From Bacillus sp. AFS037270 (GTDB lineage Bacteria > Bacillota > Bacilli > Bacillales_B > DSM-18226): 64,000 bases of DNA. Positions 34,622 through 44,305 of the stretch are shown here, piece after piece (positions within the stretch are counted from its first letter, which is position 1; each line of letters opens with the position of its first letter). The DNA lies in the NCBI RefSeq assembly GCF_002585305.1, contig NZ_NUNF01000020.1, positions 119,862-183,861 of the forward strand, in the 5' to 3' direction. The position numbers and the translations under genes were made by a program. The notes beneath the pieces were generated by a model. The model was not told the origin of the DNA. It saw only the letters and a program-made list of their open reading frames with translations, and did no database searches.

Positions 34622-36750
34622 TGATTCGAAATAAAAAAGAGGGAAATCATCTGAAAATGGCTGACCGTCAACTTGTAAAAGGAATGCTATCGTTCGCTAA
34701 ACCATATTGGAAACTGATTTTATTTTCGATTCTGTTAACTGGATTTATTGTTATAGCCAGCTTAGCGCAACCCTTTATACTGAAAATCGCGATTGACTCC
34801 CACATAAATGGATTATATGACCCGATGATTTCAACTCAGCAGTCAAAAGCCCACATAGTGAAAGAACTATTGAAAAAAAATGACATCTCATATAAGGAAA
34901 TAGCTATCTTGGACCATAACGTTTATTTTAGATTAAAACCTTCTGCTTCTCCATTTCAACCGATCTCAGGAACTCAAAAAGTTGCTATTGTACCAATAAA
35001 AAATTCCTATTATCTTGTTCATGGTTGGAATAAAGGTTTCAATCAGAGTAAGGATTATCAAGTCAATTCAAGAGACAATGAAATTAAGATCAGCGGTCAT
35101 TCATATCCAATTACTCTCTTACATTCTAAAGAGGTAAATTTATTTAGAACAAATGATTATCAAGGGTTAATCTATTTAGGAATCCTGTATTTATTATTGA
35201 TTATAGGTTCTTCCATATGTACTTATTTTCAAAATAACTCTCTTCAATTTACTGGGCAATATGTGATTTACGATTTTCGGAAAGCACTGTTCCGGCATTT
35301 TTCCCGATTGCAGATGTCATTTTATAGACAAAATCCGATTGGAAGGTTAGTAACAAGGGTGACCCATGATGTCGAATCCCTTAACCAGCTCTACTCACAA
35401 GTCATTGTTAATTTAGTAAAAGAGGTACTTATTCTAGTTGGAATTCTTATCCTGATGCTTTATATGAGTGTTAAACTAACACTTATCTGCTTCTTAGTCA
35501 TCCCTGTTATTGGAATCGTAACCTTTTATTTTAAAAAGGTGTTACGGACAACCCAAAGGAATCTGCGTACAATTCTTTCAAGGCTACTTTCCTTTCTTGC
35601 CGAAAACCTCTCGGGTATGAGTGTGATTCAGCTATTTGCTCGTGAGGAAAAACAATTGGAGCTGTTTAATGAATTAAATGAAACGCATTATCGGGCAGGA
35701 ATGCGTCAAACTATTATAAATTCAATCTTTAACCCTTCGATCGGACTTTTTGGGAATATTTCGCTGTCGCTATTAGTATGGTATGGCGGAAGAAGTGTTT
35801 TAGATGGAAGTATTACCTTTGGGACCGTATATGCATTTACACACTATGTAAGGCAATTTTTTGAACCACTCAGAGGACTTGCAGACAGATTTAACCAAAT
35901 TCAAGCGGCGCTTGCCTCAGCTGAACGAATATTTGAGACGCTAGAAACCAAACCGACTATTCTAAATCCCGCTCATGCTAAGTTCCTTCCTGACAAGGTC
36001 CATGGAAACATCGTTTTTCATAACGTTTGGTTTGCTTACGAAAAAGATGATTGGGTATTGAAGGATATCCATTTCACTATAAAAAAAGGTGAAACAGTGG
36101 GAATTGTTGGAGCAACAGGTGCAGGCAAGAGCTCGATTATTCAACTGGTTAACCGGTTTTATGATAACCAAAAAGGGATCATCACCCTTGATGGAATTAA
36201 TATAAAGGATGTTCATTTAAATGATCTTAGAAAACACATTGGCATTATTCAACAGGACCCATTTGTTTTTTCAGGCAGTGTATATGAAAATATCCGCTTA
36301 AATCATCGGCATGTTAGTAATGAAGACATTATAAAAGCAGCGAAATCTGTAAACATTGATTCATTTTTTAAAATGCTTCCAGAAGGATATGAAACCATGC
36401 TTGGGGAGGAGGGGACCATCTTGTCGGCTGGTCAAAAACAGCTGCTCGCATTTTTAAGAGCGATGATTGCTGATAATGATGTACTAATACTTGATGAAGC
36501 TACAGCCAATATTGATACAGAAACAGAAATAGCAGTTCAAGATACTTTAATAGAGATGTCCAAGAATCGAACAACGATTATTATTGCTCATCGCCTCTCC
36601 ACGATTCAACATGCAGATAAAATAATTGTTTTAGATAAAGGAAGAATCGTAGAAATTGGGAACCATCAACAGCTGTTAAGAAATCAATCAGCTTACTATC
36701 AATTATGTGTTAATCAGAAAAAAGGAACACGGGTTAAGGAAAAAGTATAA
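34621..36750 (+). CDS. bmrD: Heterodimeric multidrug ABC exporter, BmrD-like half (catalytic ATPase site)
   Basis: A 709-residue half-transporter, longer than its partner because a large extracellular insertion (about residues 60-180) follows the first membrane helix, as in BmrD. The ATPase domain has Walker A VGATGAGKSS, a divergent signature LSAGQKQLL in place of LSGGQ, and Walker B VLILDEATANID with the catalytic Glu. Together with the BmrC-like subunit this gives one working and one degenerate nucleotide site. The ATG overlaps the upstream stop by one base (TAATG), indicating translational coupling. A bidirectional terminator follows. Confidence 0.87.
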   Translation: MIRNKKEGNHLKMADRQLVKGMLSFAKPYWKLILFSILLTGFIVIASLAQPFILKIAIDSHINGLYDPMISTQQSKAHIVKELLKKNDISYKEIAILDHNVYFRLKPSASPFQPISGTQKVAIVPIKNSYYLVHGWNKGFNQSKDYQVNSRDNEIKISGHSYPITLLHSKEVNLFRTNDYQGLIYLGILYLLLIIGSSICTYFQNNSLQFTGQYVIYDFRKALFRHFSRLQMSFYRQNPIGRLVTRVTHDVESLNQLYSQVIVNLVKEVLILVGILILMLYMSVKLTLICFLVIPVIGIVTFYFKKVLRTTQRNLRTILSRLLSFLAENLSGMSVIQLFAREEKQLELFNELNETHYRAGMRQTIINSIFNPSIGLFGNISLSLLVWYGGRSVLDGSITFGTVYAFTHYVRQFFEPLRGLADRFNQIQAALASAERIFETLETKPTILNPAHAKFLPDKVHGNIVFHNVWFAYEKDDWVLKDIHFTIKKGETVGIVGATGAGKSSIIQLVNRFYDNQKGIITLDGINIKDVHLNDLRKHIGIIQQDPFVFSGSVYENIRLNHRHVSNEDIIKAAKSVNIDSFFKMLPEGYETMLGEEGTILSAGQKQLLAFLRAMIADNDVLILDEATANIDTETEIAVQDTLIEMSKNRTTIIIAHRLSTIQHADKIIVLDKGRIVEIGNHQQLLRNQSAYYQLCVNQKKGTRVKEKV

Positions 36751-36759
36751 ATAAACGCG

Positions 36760-36799
36760 AAAAAGGATGGTACCTCTTTTGAGTAAGCCATCCTTTTTT
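36760..36799. terminator. Bidirectional terminator between exporter and AraC regulator genes
   Basis: AAAAAGGATGG (36760-36770) pairs with CCATCCTTTTTT (36788-36799); T runs in both directions serve the converging genes. Confidence 0.9.
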
Positions 36800-37658
36800 A
36801 ATTTTTTAATGGAAAAGGGAATAATTTTTGTTCATCACTGAACTGAGTAGGGGAGACTCCTACTATCTTTTTGAAAATCCTGCTGAAATAGAGTTCATCC
36901 TCATATCCTACATTTTGACTAACTTCTTTTATCCTTATATCTGAATGGGCGAGAAGCTCCTTTGCTCGATCGATCCGAAGATGGGTTAAATATTCAATAG
37001 GGCTGTATCCGATATTTTTTTTAAAGAGTCTTGAATAATGACTTTTACTTAAGCCAGCCATCTTTGCCAAGTCTGTTAAGGTTATAATCTGATTATAATG
37101 ATTACTTATGAAATCAATGGTTTTTTCAATTACTTGATTTGTATCCCCTGTAATGGTTTGAGAGTGAAAGTCTTGTATAAAAGTTAGGAGCAGTTCTTGA
37201 AAAAGAATCTTTTGTTTAAAGGCGATTGTTGCACCTCTTCGTTTTGTTAAATGATTTATTTCTTCTAATAGAAGGACAACACCAGCACTGTTTTTTATGG
37301 TATACACTCCATGTAATGGAAATGGAAGATCCTGTGGAAGTTTAAAATGCCATTGTTCCTGCTTCTCAAATGCCCCGGCATGCGTAAAACGTATAAAGTA
37401 AAATTCCAGAGGGTCGATTGGGGAGGTTTTTTTATCGCAGATCATCCCCGGTGTAAAAACGACCAATTTTCCTGGGGATAATGTATTTTTTTTACCGTTT
37501 ATTACGATTTCACCAGTTCCTTTTGTAACAAACCAAAGAGAATGATAGAGAGTTTTTTTACCTTTTTTAGTCCAATTTGATGGACAAGTTTTATAACCTG
37601 CTAATAATAAGGAATACGTCAACTCATTAAGTTTTGATACCAAACAGCCAAGTTTCAT
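36798..37658 (-). CDS. AraC-family transcriptional regulator
   Basis: A 286-residue regulator with an N-terminal cupin-like sensing domain (VTKGTGEIVINGKKNTLSPGKLVVFTPG, about 48-78) and a C-terminal AraC DNA-binding domain (LTDLAKMAGLSKSHYSRLFKK and IKEVSQNVGYEDELYFSRIFKK, about 190-275). This layout is that of sugar-responsive AraC regulators. No adjacent sugar gene is present, so the target is unknown; it converges on the exporter operon. Confidence 0.87.
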   Translation of the reverse strand: MKLGCLVSKLNELTYSLLLAGYKTCPSNWTKKGKKTLYHSLWFVTKGTGEIVINGKKNTLSPGKLVVFTPGMICDKKTSPIDPLEFYFIRFTHAGAFEKQEQWHFKLPQDLPFPLHGVYTIKNSAGVVLLLEEINHLTKRRGATIAFKQKILFQELLLTFIQDFHSQTITGDTNQVIEKTIDFISNHYNQIITLTDLAKMAGLSKSHYSRLFKKNIGYSPIEYLTHLRIDRAKELLAHSDIRIKEVSQNVGYEDELYFSRIFKKIVGVSPTQFSDEQKLFPFPLKN

Positions 37659-37775
37659 AAATATTGAATCTCATCCTTTATTAATAGATTCCTATTTTAA
37701 GTTATTTATATGCAAAAATTGCAAAAATATACTTGGTTCTAAATAGGATGAGCTCTACTCTGTTTTAACGCTCAT

Positions 37776-37808
37776 AAAAAATAAAACCTCAGATAGCTGA
37801 GGTTTTAT
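37776..37808 (-). terminator. Terminator of the small acidic protein gene
   Basis: ATAAAACCTCAG (37781-37792) pairs with CTGAGGTTTTAT (37797-37808) with a four-base loop and a T run when read on the minus strand; it overlaps the stop codon region of the gene ending at 37805. Confidence 0.85.
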
Positions 37809-38020
37809 TTTTTTATTGGGGGATTGTTTATATCAACATGAAAAGGAAGGAGGTTGTCCTCTTCAGTTTTCCCGTAGAATTGGTCCTGAATTTCTTGATT
37901 TGCCATACCTGCCTCGGAATTTACCTCGGAAGCTTCTCTTGCACCATAGTCTTTGAATTTTTCACTCATTTTTTGATTTGCTACCATAGCCGAATCTTTG
38001 TTTTGGTTATCTTTTAACAA
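37805..38020 (-). CDS. Small hydrophilic protein of unknown function
   Basis: A 71-residue acidic, Asn/Gln/Ala-rich protein without Cys or Trp. It begins with a TTG preceded by GTGAGGGAT at suitable spacing and has its own terminator, so I regard it as real. The composition and a stretch such as NSEAGMANQEIQDQFYG recall small acid-soluble or other spore-associated Bacillus proteins, but no diagnostic motif is present and I do not assign a family. Confidence 0.6.
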   Translation of the reverse strand: MLKDNQNKDSAMVANQKMSEKFKDYGAREASEVNSEAGMANQEIQDQFYGKTEEDNLLPFHVDINNPPIKK

Positions 38021-38216
38021 ATTTAATCCCTCACTTAATAATCAAAAATGGAAAACAAAAAACTGTATTCTTCTTAATTAATATAGATTTTTTTAAAAAA
38101 TAAAATACACTTTTCTACTAATGAAAAAGACAAATTTCTTTAATAATTAAATCTTCGGAAGACATGATATAAAAGAGAAAAAATTTTTTCTAACAAAAAT
38201 AAAGCACCGCTATATC

Positions 38217-38246
38217 CTTACATCGAATTCTACAAGTTAATCTTAA
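38217..38246 (+). promoter_or_regulatory. Weak candidate PHO box before the first pstS
   Basis: CTTACA (38217), TCTACA (38229) and TCTTAA (38241) recur every 12 bp, ending about 70 bp before the pstS start. The spacing and position resemble the three better PHO boxes in this window, but the hexamers fit the TTWACA-type consensus poorly. Confidence 0.3.
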
Positions 38247-38316
38247 AGGTTCTTGATGAAACTGTAAGGCGGTCGAAAACAATAACAATAACCTATTCAT
38301 GGGGGGACTTACAAAA

Positions 38317-39225
38317 ATGAAAGATCTGAAAAAATTTACCAACTTAATGATAATCGTAACTTTAATGATGTTTGTTACTGCATGTGGCGGTGGATCTAAA
38401 GATAATACTACAGACACTGCTGATAAAGGTGGAAAAGAGGTTTCTGGTTCTTTAGTTGTTTCCGGCTCCTCTGCTATGCAGCCCCTAATAGCTGCTGCAG
38501 CAGAGGAATTTATGGCAAATAATCCAAATGTAGATATTCAAGTAAATGCTGGGGGTTCCGGGACTGGGTTATCTCAAGTAGCAGAGGGATCTGTTCAAAT
38601 CGGAAACTCGGATGTTTTTGCAGAAGAAAAAGAAGGCATTCCAGCTGATCAATTAGTCGACCATAAAATAGCGGTTGTTGGAATCACCGCAGCAGTTAAC
38701 CCTAATGTTGGCATTAAAGACATTTCAAAAGATAATCTTATTAAAGTTTTTACAGGGAAAATTACAAACTGGAAAGACGTTGGCGGCAAAGATCAAAAAA
38801 TTGTATTGGTTAACCGCCCTGATGCTTCTGGGACACGCGCGGTGTTTAATAAATTTGGTCTTAATGGTGCTACACCTGCGGAAGGAATTACCGAAGATTC
38901 TTCCAATACCGTTAAAAAAATCGTTAATGAAACCGATGGTGCAGTAGGTTATTTAGCTTTCTCTTATTTTACAGATGACAAAGTAACACCACTATCTATT
39001 GATGGAGTAGAACCAACCGATGAAAACGTGCAGACAGGTAAATTCCCGATCTGGGCATACGAACATTCTTATACAAAGGGAGAACCAAGTGGAGCGGCGA
39101 AATCATTTTTAGACTATTTAATGTCCGGCGACGTTCAGAATACTTTGTTAAAGGAACAAGGCTACTTACCTGTGACGAAAATGAAAGTAGAACGTGATGC
39201 AAAAGGGAATCAAACCAATAAATAA
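38317..39225 (+). CDS. pstS: Phosphate ABC importer, phosphate-binding lipoprotein PstS (copy 1)
   Basis: A 302-residue lipoprotein: signal peptide with lipobox FVTAC, then the phosphate-binding residues typical of PstS in SGSSAMQPL, GGSGTGLSQVAEG, IGNSDVF and NRPDASGTRAVFNKF. It captures phosphate outside the membrane for PstCAB. The ATG at 38317 lies nine bases after GGGGGGA; the frame extends a little further upstream without a ribosome site. A near-identical second copy lies at 54719. A strong hairpin separates it from pstC. Confidence 0.95.
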   Translation: MKDLKKFTNLMIIVTLMMFVTACGGGSKDNTTDTADKGGKEVSGSLVVSGSSAMQPLIAAAAEEFMANNPNVDIQVNAGGSGTGLSQVAEGSVQIGNSDVFAEEKEGIPADQLVDHKIAVVGITAAVNPNVGIKDISKDNLIKVFTGKITNWKDVGGKDQKIVLVNRPDASGTRAVFNKFGLNGATPAEGITEDSSNTVKKIVNETDGAVGYLAFSYFTDDKVTPLSIDGVEPTDENVQTGKFPIWAYEHSYTKGEPSGAAKSFLDYLMSGDVQNTLLKEQGYLPVTKMKVERDAKGNQTNK

Positions 39226-39246
39226 TCAACAGTCTTAGGTGTAACA

Positions 39247-39275
39247 GGGTAAATGTGATGAGTACACATTTACCC
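39247..39275 (+). terminator. Intercistronic hairpin between pstS and pstC
   Basis: GGGTAAATGTG (39247-39257) pairs exactly with CACATTTACCC (39265-39275) around a seven-base loop, without a T run. Such a structure could stabilise the pstS message or partly terminate, giving more binding protein than permease. The second pstS is followed by a related stem (AAGGTAAATGCTG...). Confidence 0.65.
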
Positions 39276-39305
39276 TTATGACGCATTAGGGGTGATTGTT
39301 ACGTT

Positions 39306-40226
39306 ATGGAAAAAATTGTTTCTGCAAAAGATAGATTATTAAAATCAGGTAATAATCGGTTGGATGGTGAACTAAGGGGGAAAATCCTTGTAATTTTATG
39401 CGCTGTGATTATGATATCTGCCACAATCGCTATCACCATTTTTCTAGGTATAAAAGGGCTGCAATCTTTTATTAAGAATGGTGTCAGCCTAATGGAATTT
39501 ATAACTAGTAAGAATTGGAATCCAACGAATCAAGCTAATCCAGAATATGGAACTTTACCGTTCATCTTCGGTTCGTTTGCTGTAACCTTTCTTTCAGCTT
39601 TGGTAGCAGCACCTTTAGGAATTGGAGGAGCAATCTTTATGACAGAAATTGCTCCATCCTGGGGAAAGAAAATATTACAGCCAGTTATTGAGCTATTAGT
39701 GGGAATACCTTCCGTTGTTTACGGATTCATCGGGCTTTCAGTATTAGTACCGTTTATTAGGGAGAATGTAGGAGGTCTTGGTTTTAGCTTGCTTTCGGGA
39801 ACCATTGTACTGTCCGTAATGATATTACCGACTGTAACAACCATTGCAACAGATTCAATGAGCTCTTTACCCAAGACCTTAAGAGAAGGGTCTTACGCTC
39901 TTGGTGCTACCCGATGGCAAACGATTCGAAAAGTGCTGATCCCAGCAGCATTGCCAACACTTTTAACCGCAATTGTACTAGGCATGGCAAGAGCATTTGG
40001 TGAAGCGTTAGCCGTTCAAATGGTAATCGGAAACGTAAAGGACTTGCCTTCGAGTTTATTAGATGCTTCTGCCACCTTAACCACTATTATTACACTAAAC
40101 ATGGGCCATACTACATATGGAAGTGTAGAAAATAATACTTTGTGGTCGATGGGATTAATTTTATTAGTCATGTCGTTCGCATTTATTCTCCTCATACGCT
40201 ACTTATCTTCAAGGAGGAAGATGTAA
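39306..40226 (+). CDS. pstC: Phosphate ABC importer permease PstC
   Basis: A 306-residue membrane protein with six helices. It has AAPLGIGGAIFMTEIAPSWGKK, LVGIPSVVYGFIGLSVLVP and the EAA loop LREGSYALGATRWQTIRKVLIPAALP, all characteristic of PstC. It forms the phosphate channel with PstA, whose ATG overlaps the pstC stop by one base (TAATG). Confidence 0.95.
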   Translation: MEKIVSAKDRLLKSGNNRLDGELRGKILVILCAVIMISATIAITIFLGIKGLQSFIKNGVSLMEFITSKNWNPTNQANPEYGTLPFIFGSFAVTFLSALVAAPLGIGGAIFMTEIAPSWGKKILQPVIELLVGIPSVVYGFIGLSVLVPFIRENVGGLGFSLLSGTIVLSVMILPTVTTIATDSMSSLPKTLREGSYALGATRWQTIRKVLIPAALPTLLTAIVLGMARAFGEALAVQMVIGNVKDLPSSLLDASATLTTIITLNMGHTTYGSVENNTLWSMGLILLVMSFAFILLIRYLSSRRKM

Positions 40227-41113
40227 TGAATACCAAAACGGCTGACCGAATAGCTTCAGGTATCTTCTACTTAATAGCACTAATTATTATTTTGATACTT
40301 GTTGGTTTATTCTACTATATATTGGTGAATGGATTAAAAAACATATCCCTTAATTTCTTAACAGCCCCCTCAAGCAATGTTAGGGCCGGCGGGGGAATAC
40401 GGGATCAATTATTCAATTCGTTTTATGTTCTGTTTATTACCATGCTGATCGCTGTACCTTTAGGTATCGGCGGGGGAATTTATATGGCTGAATATGCTAA
40501 ACCAGGTAAAGTTACCGATACTATTCGTTCTTGTGTAGAAGTTCTAGCGTCACTCCCTTCCATTGTAATTGGAATGTTTGGTCTACTAATGTTTGTTAAT
40601 TTAACAGGCTGGGGCTACACCATCTTAGGCGGAGCATTAGCACTAACCGTATTCAATTTACCAGTTATAGTTCGAGTAAGTGAGGACGCAATTCGTTCTG
40701 TACCAAGGGAGTTAAAAGAAGCAAGCCTTGCCTTAGGTATTACTCACTGGCATACGATTAAAACAGTTATATTGCCGAGTGCATTTCCAACTATTTTAAC
40801 AGGTATAATTCTAGCGGCGGGTCGTGTTTTTGGTGAAGCAGCTGCGTTATTGTTTACGGCTGGTCTATCTACACCGCGACTTGATTATGCAAATTGGAAT
40901 CCATTTTCACAGACCTCACCATTAAATATCTTTCGTCCGGCGGAAACTCTGGCAGTACATATTTGGTCTGTTAATACCCAAGGCTTAATTCCTGATGTAG
41001 AAGAGGTATCAAGCGGTTCTGCAGCCGTTTTAGTCATCTCAGTATTAATTTTTAATTTATTAGCCAGATGGATTGGAAGCATGATTCATCGGAAAATTAC
41101 GGCAACTAAATAA
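40226..41113 (+). CDS. pstA: Phosphate ABC importer permease PstA
   Basis: A 295-residue partner permease: SFYVLFITMLIAVPLGIGGG, VLASLPSIVIGMFGLLMF and EAA loop LKEASLALGITHWHTIKTVILP. The frame is open upstream inside pstC, but AAGGAGG about ten bases before the ATG at 40226 and the one-base overlap with the pstC stop fix the start. The periplasmic-side loop near the C-terminus includes SQTSPLNIFRPAETLAVHIW, as in other PstA proteins. Confidence 0.94.
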   Translation: MNTKTADRIASGIFYLIALIIILILVGLFYYILVNGLKNISLNFLTAPSSNVRAGGGIRDQLFNSFYVLFITMLIAVPLGIGGGIYMAEYAKPGKVTDTIRSCVEVLASLPSIVIGMFGLLMFVNLTGWGYTILGGALALTVFNLPVIVRVSEDAIRSVPRELKEASLALGITHWHTIKTVILPSAFPTILTGIILAAGRVFGEAAALLFTAGLSTPRLDYANWNPFSQTSPLNIFRPAETLAVHIWSVNTQGLIPDVEEVSSGSAAVLVISVLIFNLLARWIGSMIHRKITATK

Positions 41114-41129
41114 AAGCAGGTGAGTTGGT

Positions 41130-41942
41130 ATGGTGACAGCAACGAAAGAAAGACCGGTTGAATCGAAAACTGTACAAAGTAATAGGAAACAAAATATATT
41201 AAATGTGAAAAACTTGGAGATTTTCTATGGCGGAAAACGAGCAGTAAATGGAATAACAATGGATATTGATAAGAATTCAGTTACTGCGCTAATCGGTCCA
41301 TCCGGTTGTGGAAAGTCGACTTTTCTACGCAGTATTAACAGGATGAATGATTTGATCCCTGGGGCAAAGGCAAAAGGGGAAATCCTTTATGAGGATATCA
41401 ATATTTTATCAGATCAAATCAATGTTGTCGCATTAAGAAAAGAAATTGGAATGGTTTTTCAAAAACCAAATCCATTTCCAAAATCCATTTATGAAAATAT
41501 TACCCATGCATTAAAGTTTGCAGGAATTAGAAAGAAAAGTGAGCTGGATAAAATCGTTGAGGAAAGTCTTCGAAAGGCAGCATTGTGGGAGGAAGTAAAA
41601 GATCGACTTCAAAAATCAGCACTATCACTTTCAGGCGGACAGCAGCAACGTCTTTGTATTGCTAGGACAATCGCCATGAAACCAACCGTTTTGCTTCTGG
41701 ATGAGCCATCTTCAGCACTAGATCCTATCTCTAACGCGAAGGTTGAAGACCTAATAGTGGAATTAAAAAAAGACTATTCGATTATTATCGTTACTCACAA
41801 TATGCAGCAAGCATCGCGTATTTCAGATAAGACAGCCTTCTTTTTAAGTGGTGATTTAATTGAATATGACCTCACGGAAAAAATATTTACAAATCCTTCG
41901 ATGAAAAAAACGGAAGAATATATTTCAGGAAGGTTCGGGTAA
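41130..41942 (+). CDS. pstB: Phosphate ABC importer ATPase PstB (first copy)
   Basis: A 270-residue ATPase with Walker [20 protein letters not shown] (the Asn/Arg-rich continuation typical of PstB), signature [16 protein letters not shown], Walker [16 protein letters not shown] and H-loop [12 protein letters not shown]. It energises PstCA. A slightly longer polar N-terminus than the second copy precedes the ATPase domain. Two tandem pstB genes are usual in Bacillus pst operons. Confidence 0.94.
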   Translation: MVTATKERPVESKTVQSNRKQNILNVKNLEIFYGGKRAVNGITMDIDKNSVTALIGPSGCGKSTFLRSINRMNDLIPGAKAKGEILYEDINILSDQINVVALRKEIGMVFQKPNPFPKSIYENITHALKFAGIRKKSELDKIVEESLRKAALWEEVKDRLQKSALSLSGGQQQRLCIARTIAMKPTVLLLDEPSSALDPISNAKVEDLIVELKKDYSIIIVTHNMQQASRISDKTAFFLSGDLIEYDLTEKIFTNPSMKKTEEYISGRFG

Positions 41943-41953
41943 GGGGGGGGAGC

Positions 41954-42727
41954 ATGTCAAACATAGCGGTACATAGACAAGTTTTTCAAATAAACGATTT
42001 GAATCTATGGTATGGAGAGCATCATGCCTTAAAGAGTATAAACTTTCCTATAAACAAAAAAGAAGTAACCGCAATTATTGGACCTTCTGGTTGTGGCAAG
42101 TCAACCTTTATTAAGACTTTAAACCTAATGATTAATTATGTTCCAAATGTAAGGATGACTGGGGAAATAAATTATAACGGTCAAAATATTCTAAATGAAA
42201 AAATGGATCTTGTAGAATTGCGAAAAAATGTCGGGATGGTTTTTCAGAAAGGAAATCCTTTTCCACAATCCATTTTTGATAATGTAGCTTATGGACCAAG
42301 AATCCATGGAATTAAAAGAAAAACTCATCTTGATGATATCGTTACTAAATCATTAATGGACGTTGCTCTTTGGGATGAAGTAAAGGACAGGTTAGATGCC
42401 CCCGCACTCGGACTTTCTGGAGGACAACAGCAAAGATTGTGCATTGCCAGGGCACTTGCAACAAAACCAGATGTTTTACTCATGGATGAGCCCACATCTG
42501 CACTTGATCCTATTTCAACCTTAAAAATTGAACAATTAATATTAGAGCTGAAAGAAAAATATACGATTGTCATTGTGACACATAATATGCAGCAAGCCTC
42601 GAGGGTTTCAGATCAAACCGCGTTCTTTTTAATGGGAGAATTAATCGAACTGGATGATACCTCAAGGATTTTCTCAAACCCACGGAATGAACGTACTGAA
42701 GGATACATCACAGGAAGATTTGGCTAA
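41954..42727 (+). CDS. pstB: Phosphate ABC importer ATPase PstB (second copy)
   Basis: A 257-residue paralogue of the preceding gene with Walker [18 protein letters not shown], signature [16 protein letters not shown], Walker [16 protein letters not shown] and [12 protein letters not shown]. It begins 11 bp after the first copy, with a G-rich ribosome site (GGGGGGGAGC). Whether both ATPases work as a heterodimer or alternate with conditions cannot be told from sequence. Confidence 0.94.
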   Translation: MSNIAVHRQVFQINDLNLWYGEHHALKSINFPINKKEVTAIIGPSGCGKSTFIKTLNLMINYVPNVRMTGEINYNGQNILNEKMDLVELRKNVGMVFQKGNPFPQSIFDNVAYGPRIHGIKRKTHLDDIVTKSLMDVALWDEVKDRLDAPALGLSGGQQQRLCIARALATKPDVLLMDEPTSALDPISTLKIEQLILELKEKYTIVIVTHNMQQASRVSDQTAFFLMGELIELDDTSRIFSNPRNERTEGYITGRFG

Positions 42728-42741
42728 TAGGGGTGAAAAGG

Positions 42742-43401
42742 GTGAATACAAGATTTAATTTCGATAGTAATTTAAAACAATTAAAAGATATGCTGATAGA
42801 GATGGCTCGAAAATCGGAAAATGCTATTAAGGAAAGTATAGATACACTCATAAATCAAGATATTGAAAAAGCAAAAGAAATTATTAATAATGATACAATT
42901 ATTGATGAACTTGAACATGAAATAAACAATAAAGCGATAATACTAATTGCTAAGGAGTCACCTGTTGCAAGGGACTTAAGAAAAATTATTGTTGCATTAA
43001 AAATTTCTTCTGAAGTTGAGCGTATTGCCGATAATGCCGTTAATATTGCCAAATCAACATTGCATATTGGGAAAGAAAAACATATTAAAGAAATTGTCGA
43101 CATTCCAAAAATGATGGACCTTGCATTAGAAATGTTAAGTGATTCATTAAAAGCCTTCCTAACAGAGGACGTAGAGTTGGCAAGAAAATGTGCGGAGAAA
43201 GATGATAAAGTAGATGAAATGTATGGAAGGTTAATTAAAGAATTAATGGACTATATACAGAAATACCCGTCACAAACAAATCAAATTACGCAGTTAGCTT
43301 TTGTATGCAGATATATAGAAAGGCTTGGGGACCATTCAACTAATATTGCTGAACATGTTATTTACCTTGTAACCGGACAACGTCTTGATTTAAATGCATA
43401 A
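42742..43401 (+). CDS. phoU: Phosphate-system regulator PhoU
   Basis: About 219 residues, all helical, with two PhoU repeats; the metal-cluster motif appears as SSEVERIADNAVNIAK (about 92-107) and RYIERLGDHSTNIAEHV near the C-terminus. PhoU restrains phosphate uptake and Pho signalling when phosphate is ample. Two GTG codons are possible starts (42733 and 42742); AGGGGTG at 42729-42735 favours the second. It is the last gene of the pst operon and is followed by a terminator. Confidence 0.92.
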   Translation: MNTRFNFDSNLKQLKDMLIEMARKSENAIKESIDTLINQDIEKAKEIINNDTIIDELEHEINNKAIILIAKESPVARDLRKIIVALKISSEVERIADNAVNIAKSTLHIGKEKHIKEIVDIPKMMDLALEMLSDSLKAFLTEDVELARKCAEKDDKVDEMYGRLIKELMDYIQKYPSQTNQITQLAFVCRYIERLGDHSTNIAEHVIYLVTGQRLDLNA

Positions 43402-43436
43402 TATCTCTTAATTTACTTGGATTAGATAAGATGATA

Positions 43437-43475
43437 AAAAGGCTGTCATACTTAAAATGAGGAAGGCAGCCTTTT
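43437..43475. terminator. Bidirectional terminator between phoU and the response regulator
   Basis: AAAAGGCTGTC (43437-43447) pairs with GGCAGCCTTTT (43465-43475, one G-U pair). T runs follow in both directions, serving the converging genes. Confidence 0.82.
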
Positions 43476-43484
43476 ACATGTGCA

Positions 43485-44195
43485 TTAACATTTTGGCTCT
43501 TCCAATTTATAGCCAACTCCTCGAATAGTTTTTATATAAACTGGTTTCTTGGTTTCCTCTTTTATTTTTTCTCTTAAACGGGATATATGGACATCCACAA
43601 TTCTTGTATCGCTAGAAAAGTCATTTTTCCACACAGCGTTGAGCAATTCATCACGACTTTGAACTCGTCCCTTATTTTTTGCCAGATAAACGAGCAATTC
43701 AAATTCCTTTAAAGTTAATTCTATGAGGTTTCCTTTGAAATAAGCTTCAAATTTCATGGGATAGATTATTAATTCACCAATTACAGATTCTTTTTCATCG
43801 ATTTTTATGTCAGCCGCTTCAGTCTGAACCTGGGTTCTTCTAAGAATTGCTTTTATTCTCGCAATGACCTCTCTCGTACTAAAAGGTTTAACCATATAAT
43901 CGTCCGCACCTAACTCTAGCCCTAATATTTTATCGAGTGCGTCATCTTTAGCTGTGAGTATTAAAATAGGAGTCAAGATCTTTTGTTGTCGAAGTTGCTT
44001 ACACACTTCCATTCCATCTAACTTTGGCAGCATTAAATCTAATAGTATAAAATCTGGAGACTCCGTTTCAGCAAGCCTTTTACCTTCTTCACCATCCATG
44101 GCTATTAACACTTCAAAACCTGCCTGGCTTAAATTATATTGAAGTAAAGTAACTATTGATGGTTCATCATCAATCACTAGTATTTTATTTTTCAT
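43485..44195 (-). CDS. phoP: OmpR-family response regulator, PhoP-like
   Basis: A 236-residue response regulator very close in recalled sequence to B. subtilis PhoP: receiver domain (LVIDDEPSIVTLLQYNL, acceptor Asp in FILLDLMLPKLDG, Lys in DDYMVKPFS) and winged-helix domain (LTLKEFELLVYLAKNKGRV, DTRIVDVHISRLREKI, IRGVGYKLEEP). The expected partner kinase gene phoR is not beside it. It lies between pst-phoU and the PhoX gene, which is preceded by a PHO box, so it very probably controls the phosphate-starvation genes here. It may be a second PhoP in the genome. Confidence 0.85.
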   Translation of the reverse strand: MKNKILVIDDEPSIVTLLQYNLSQAGFEVLIAMDGEEGKRLAETESPDFILLDLMLPKLDGMEVCKQLRQQKILTPILILTAKDDALDKILGLELGADDYMVKPFSTREVIARIKAILRRTQVQTEAADIKIDEKESVIGELIIYPMKFEAYFKGNLIELTLKEFELLVYLAKNKGRVQSRDELLNAVWKNDFSSDTRIVDVHISRLREKIKEETKKPVYIKTIRGVGYKLEEPKC

Positions 44196-44305
44196 GATAT
44201 CCCCCAGGGTTTAAGTAATATAGTAATAAATTTCGTAGTTAAATTGTGAGCTCTAAATAAATGATAATTTCAGTTACTGTTTTTTACAATTTAATATGGA
44301 GAAAC

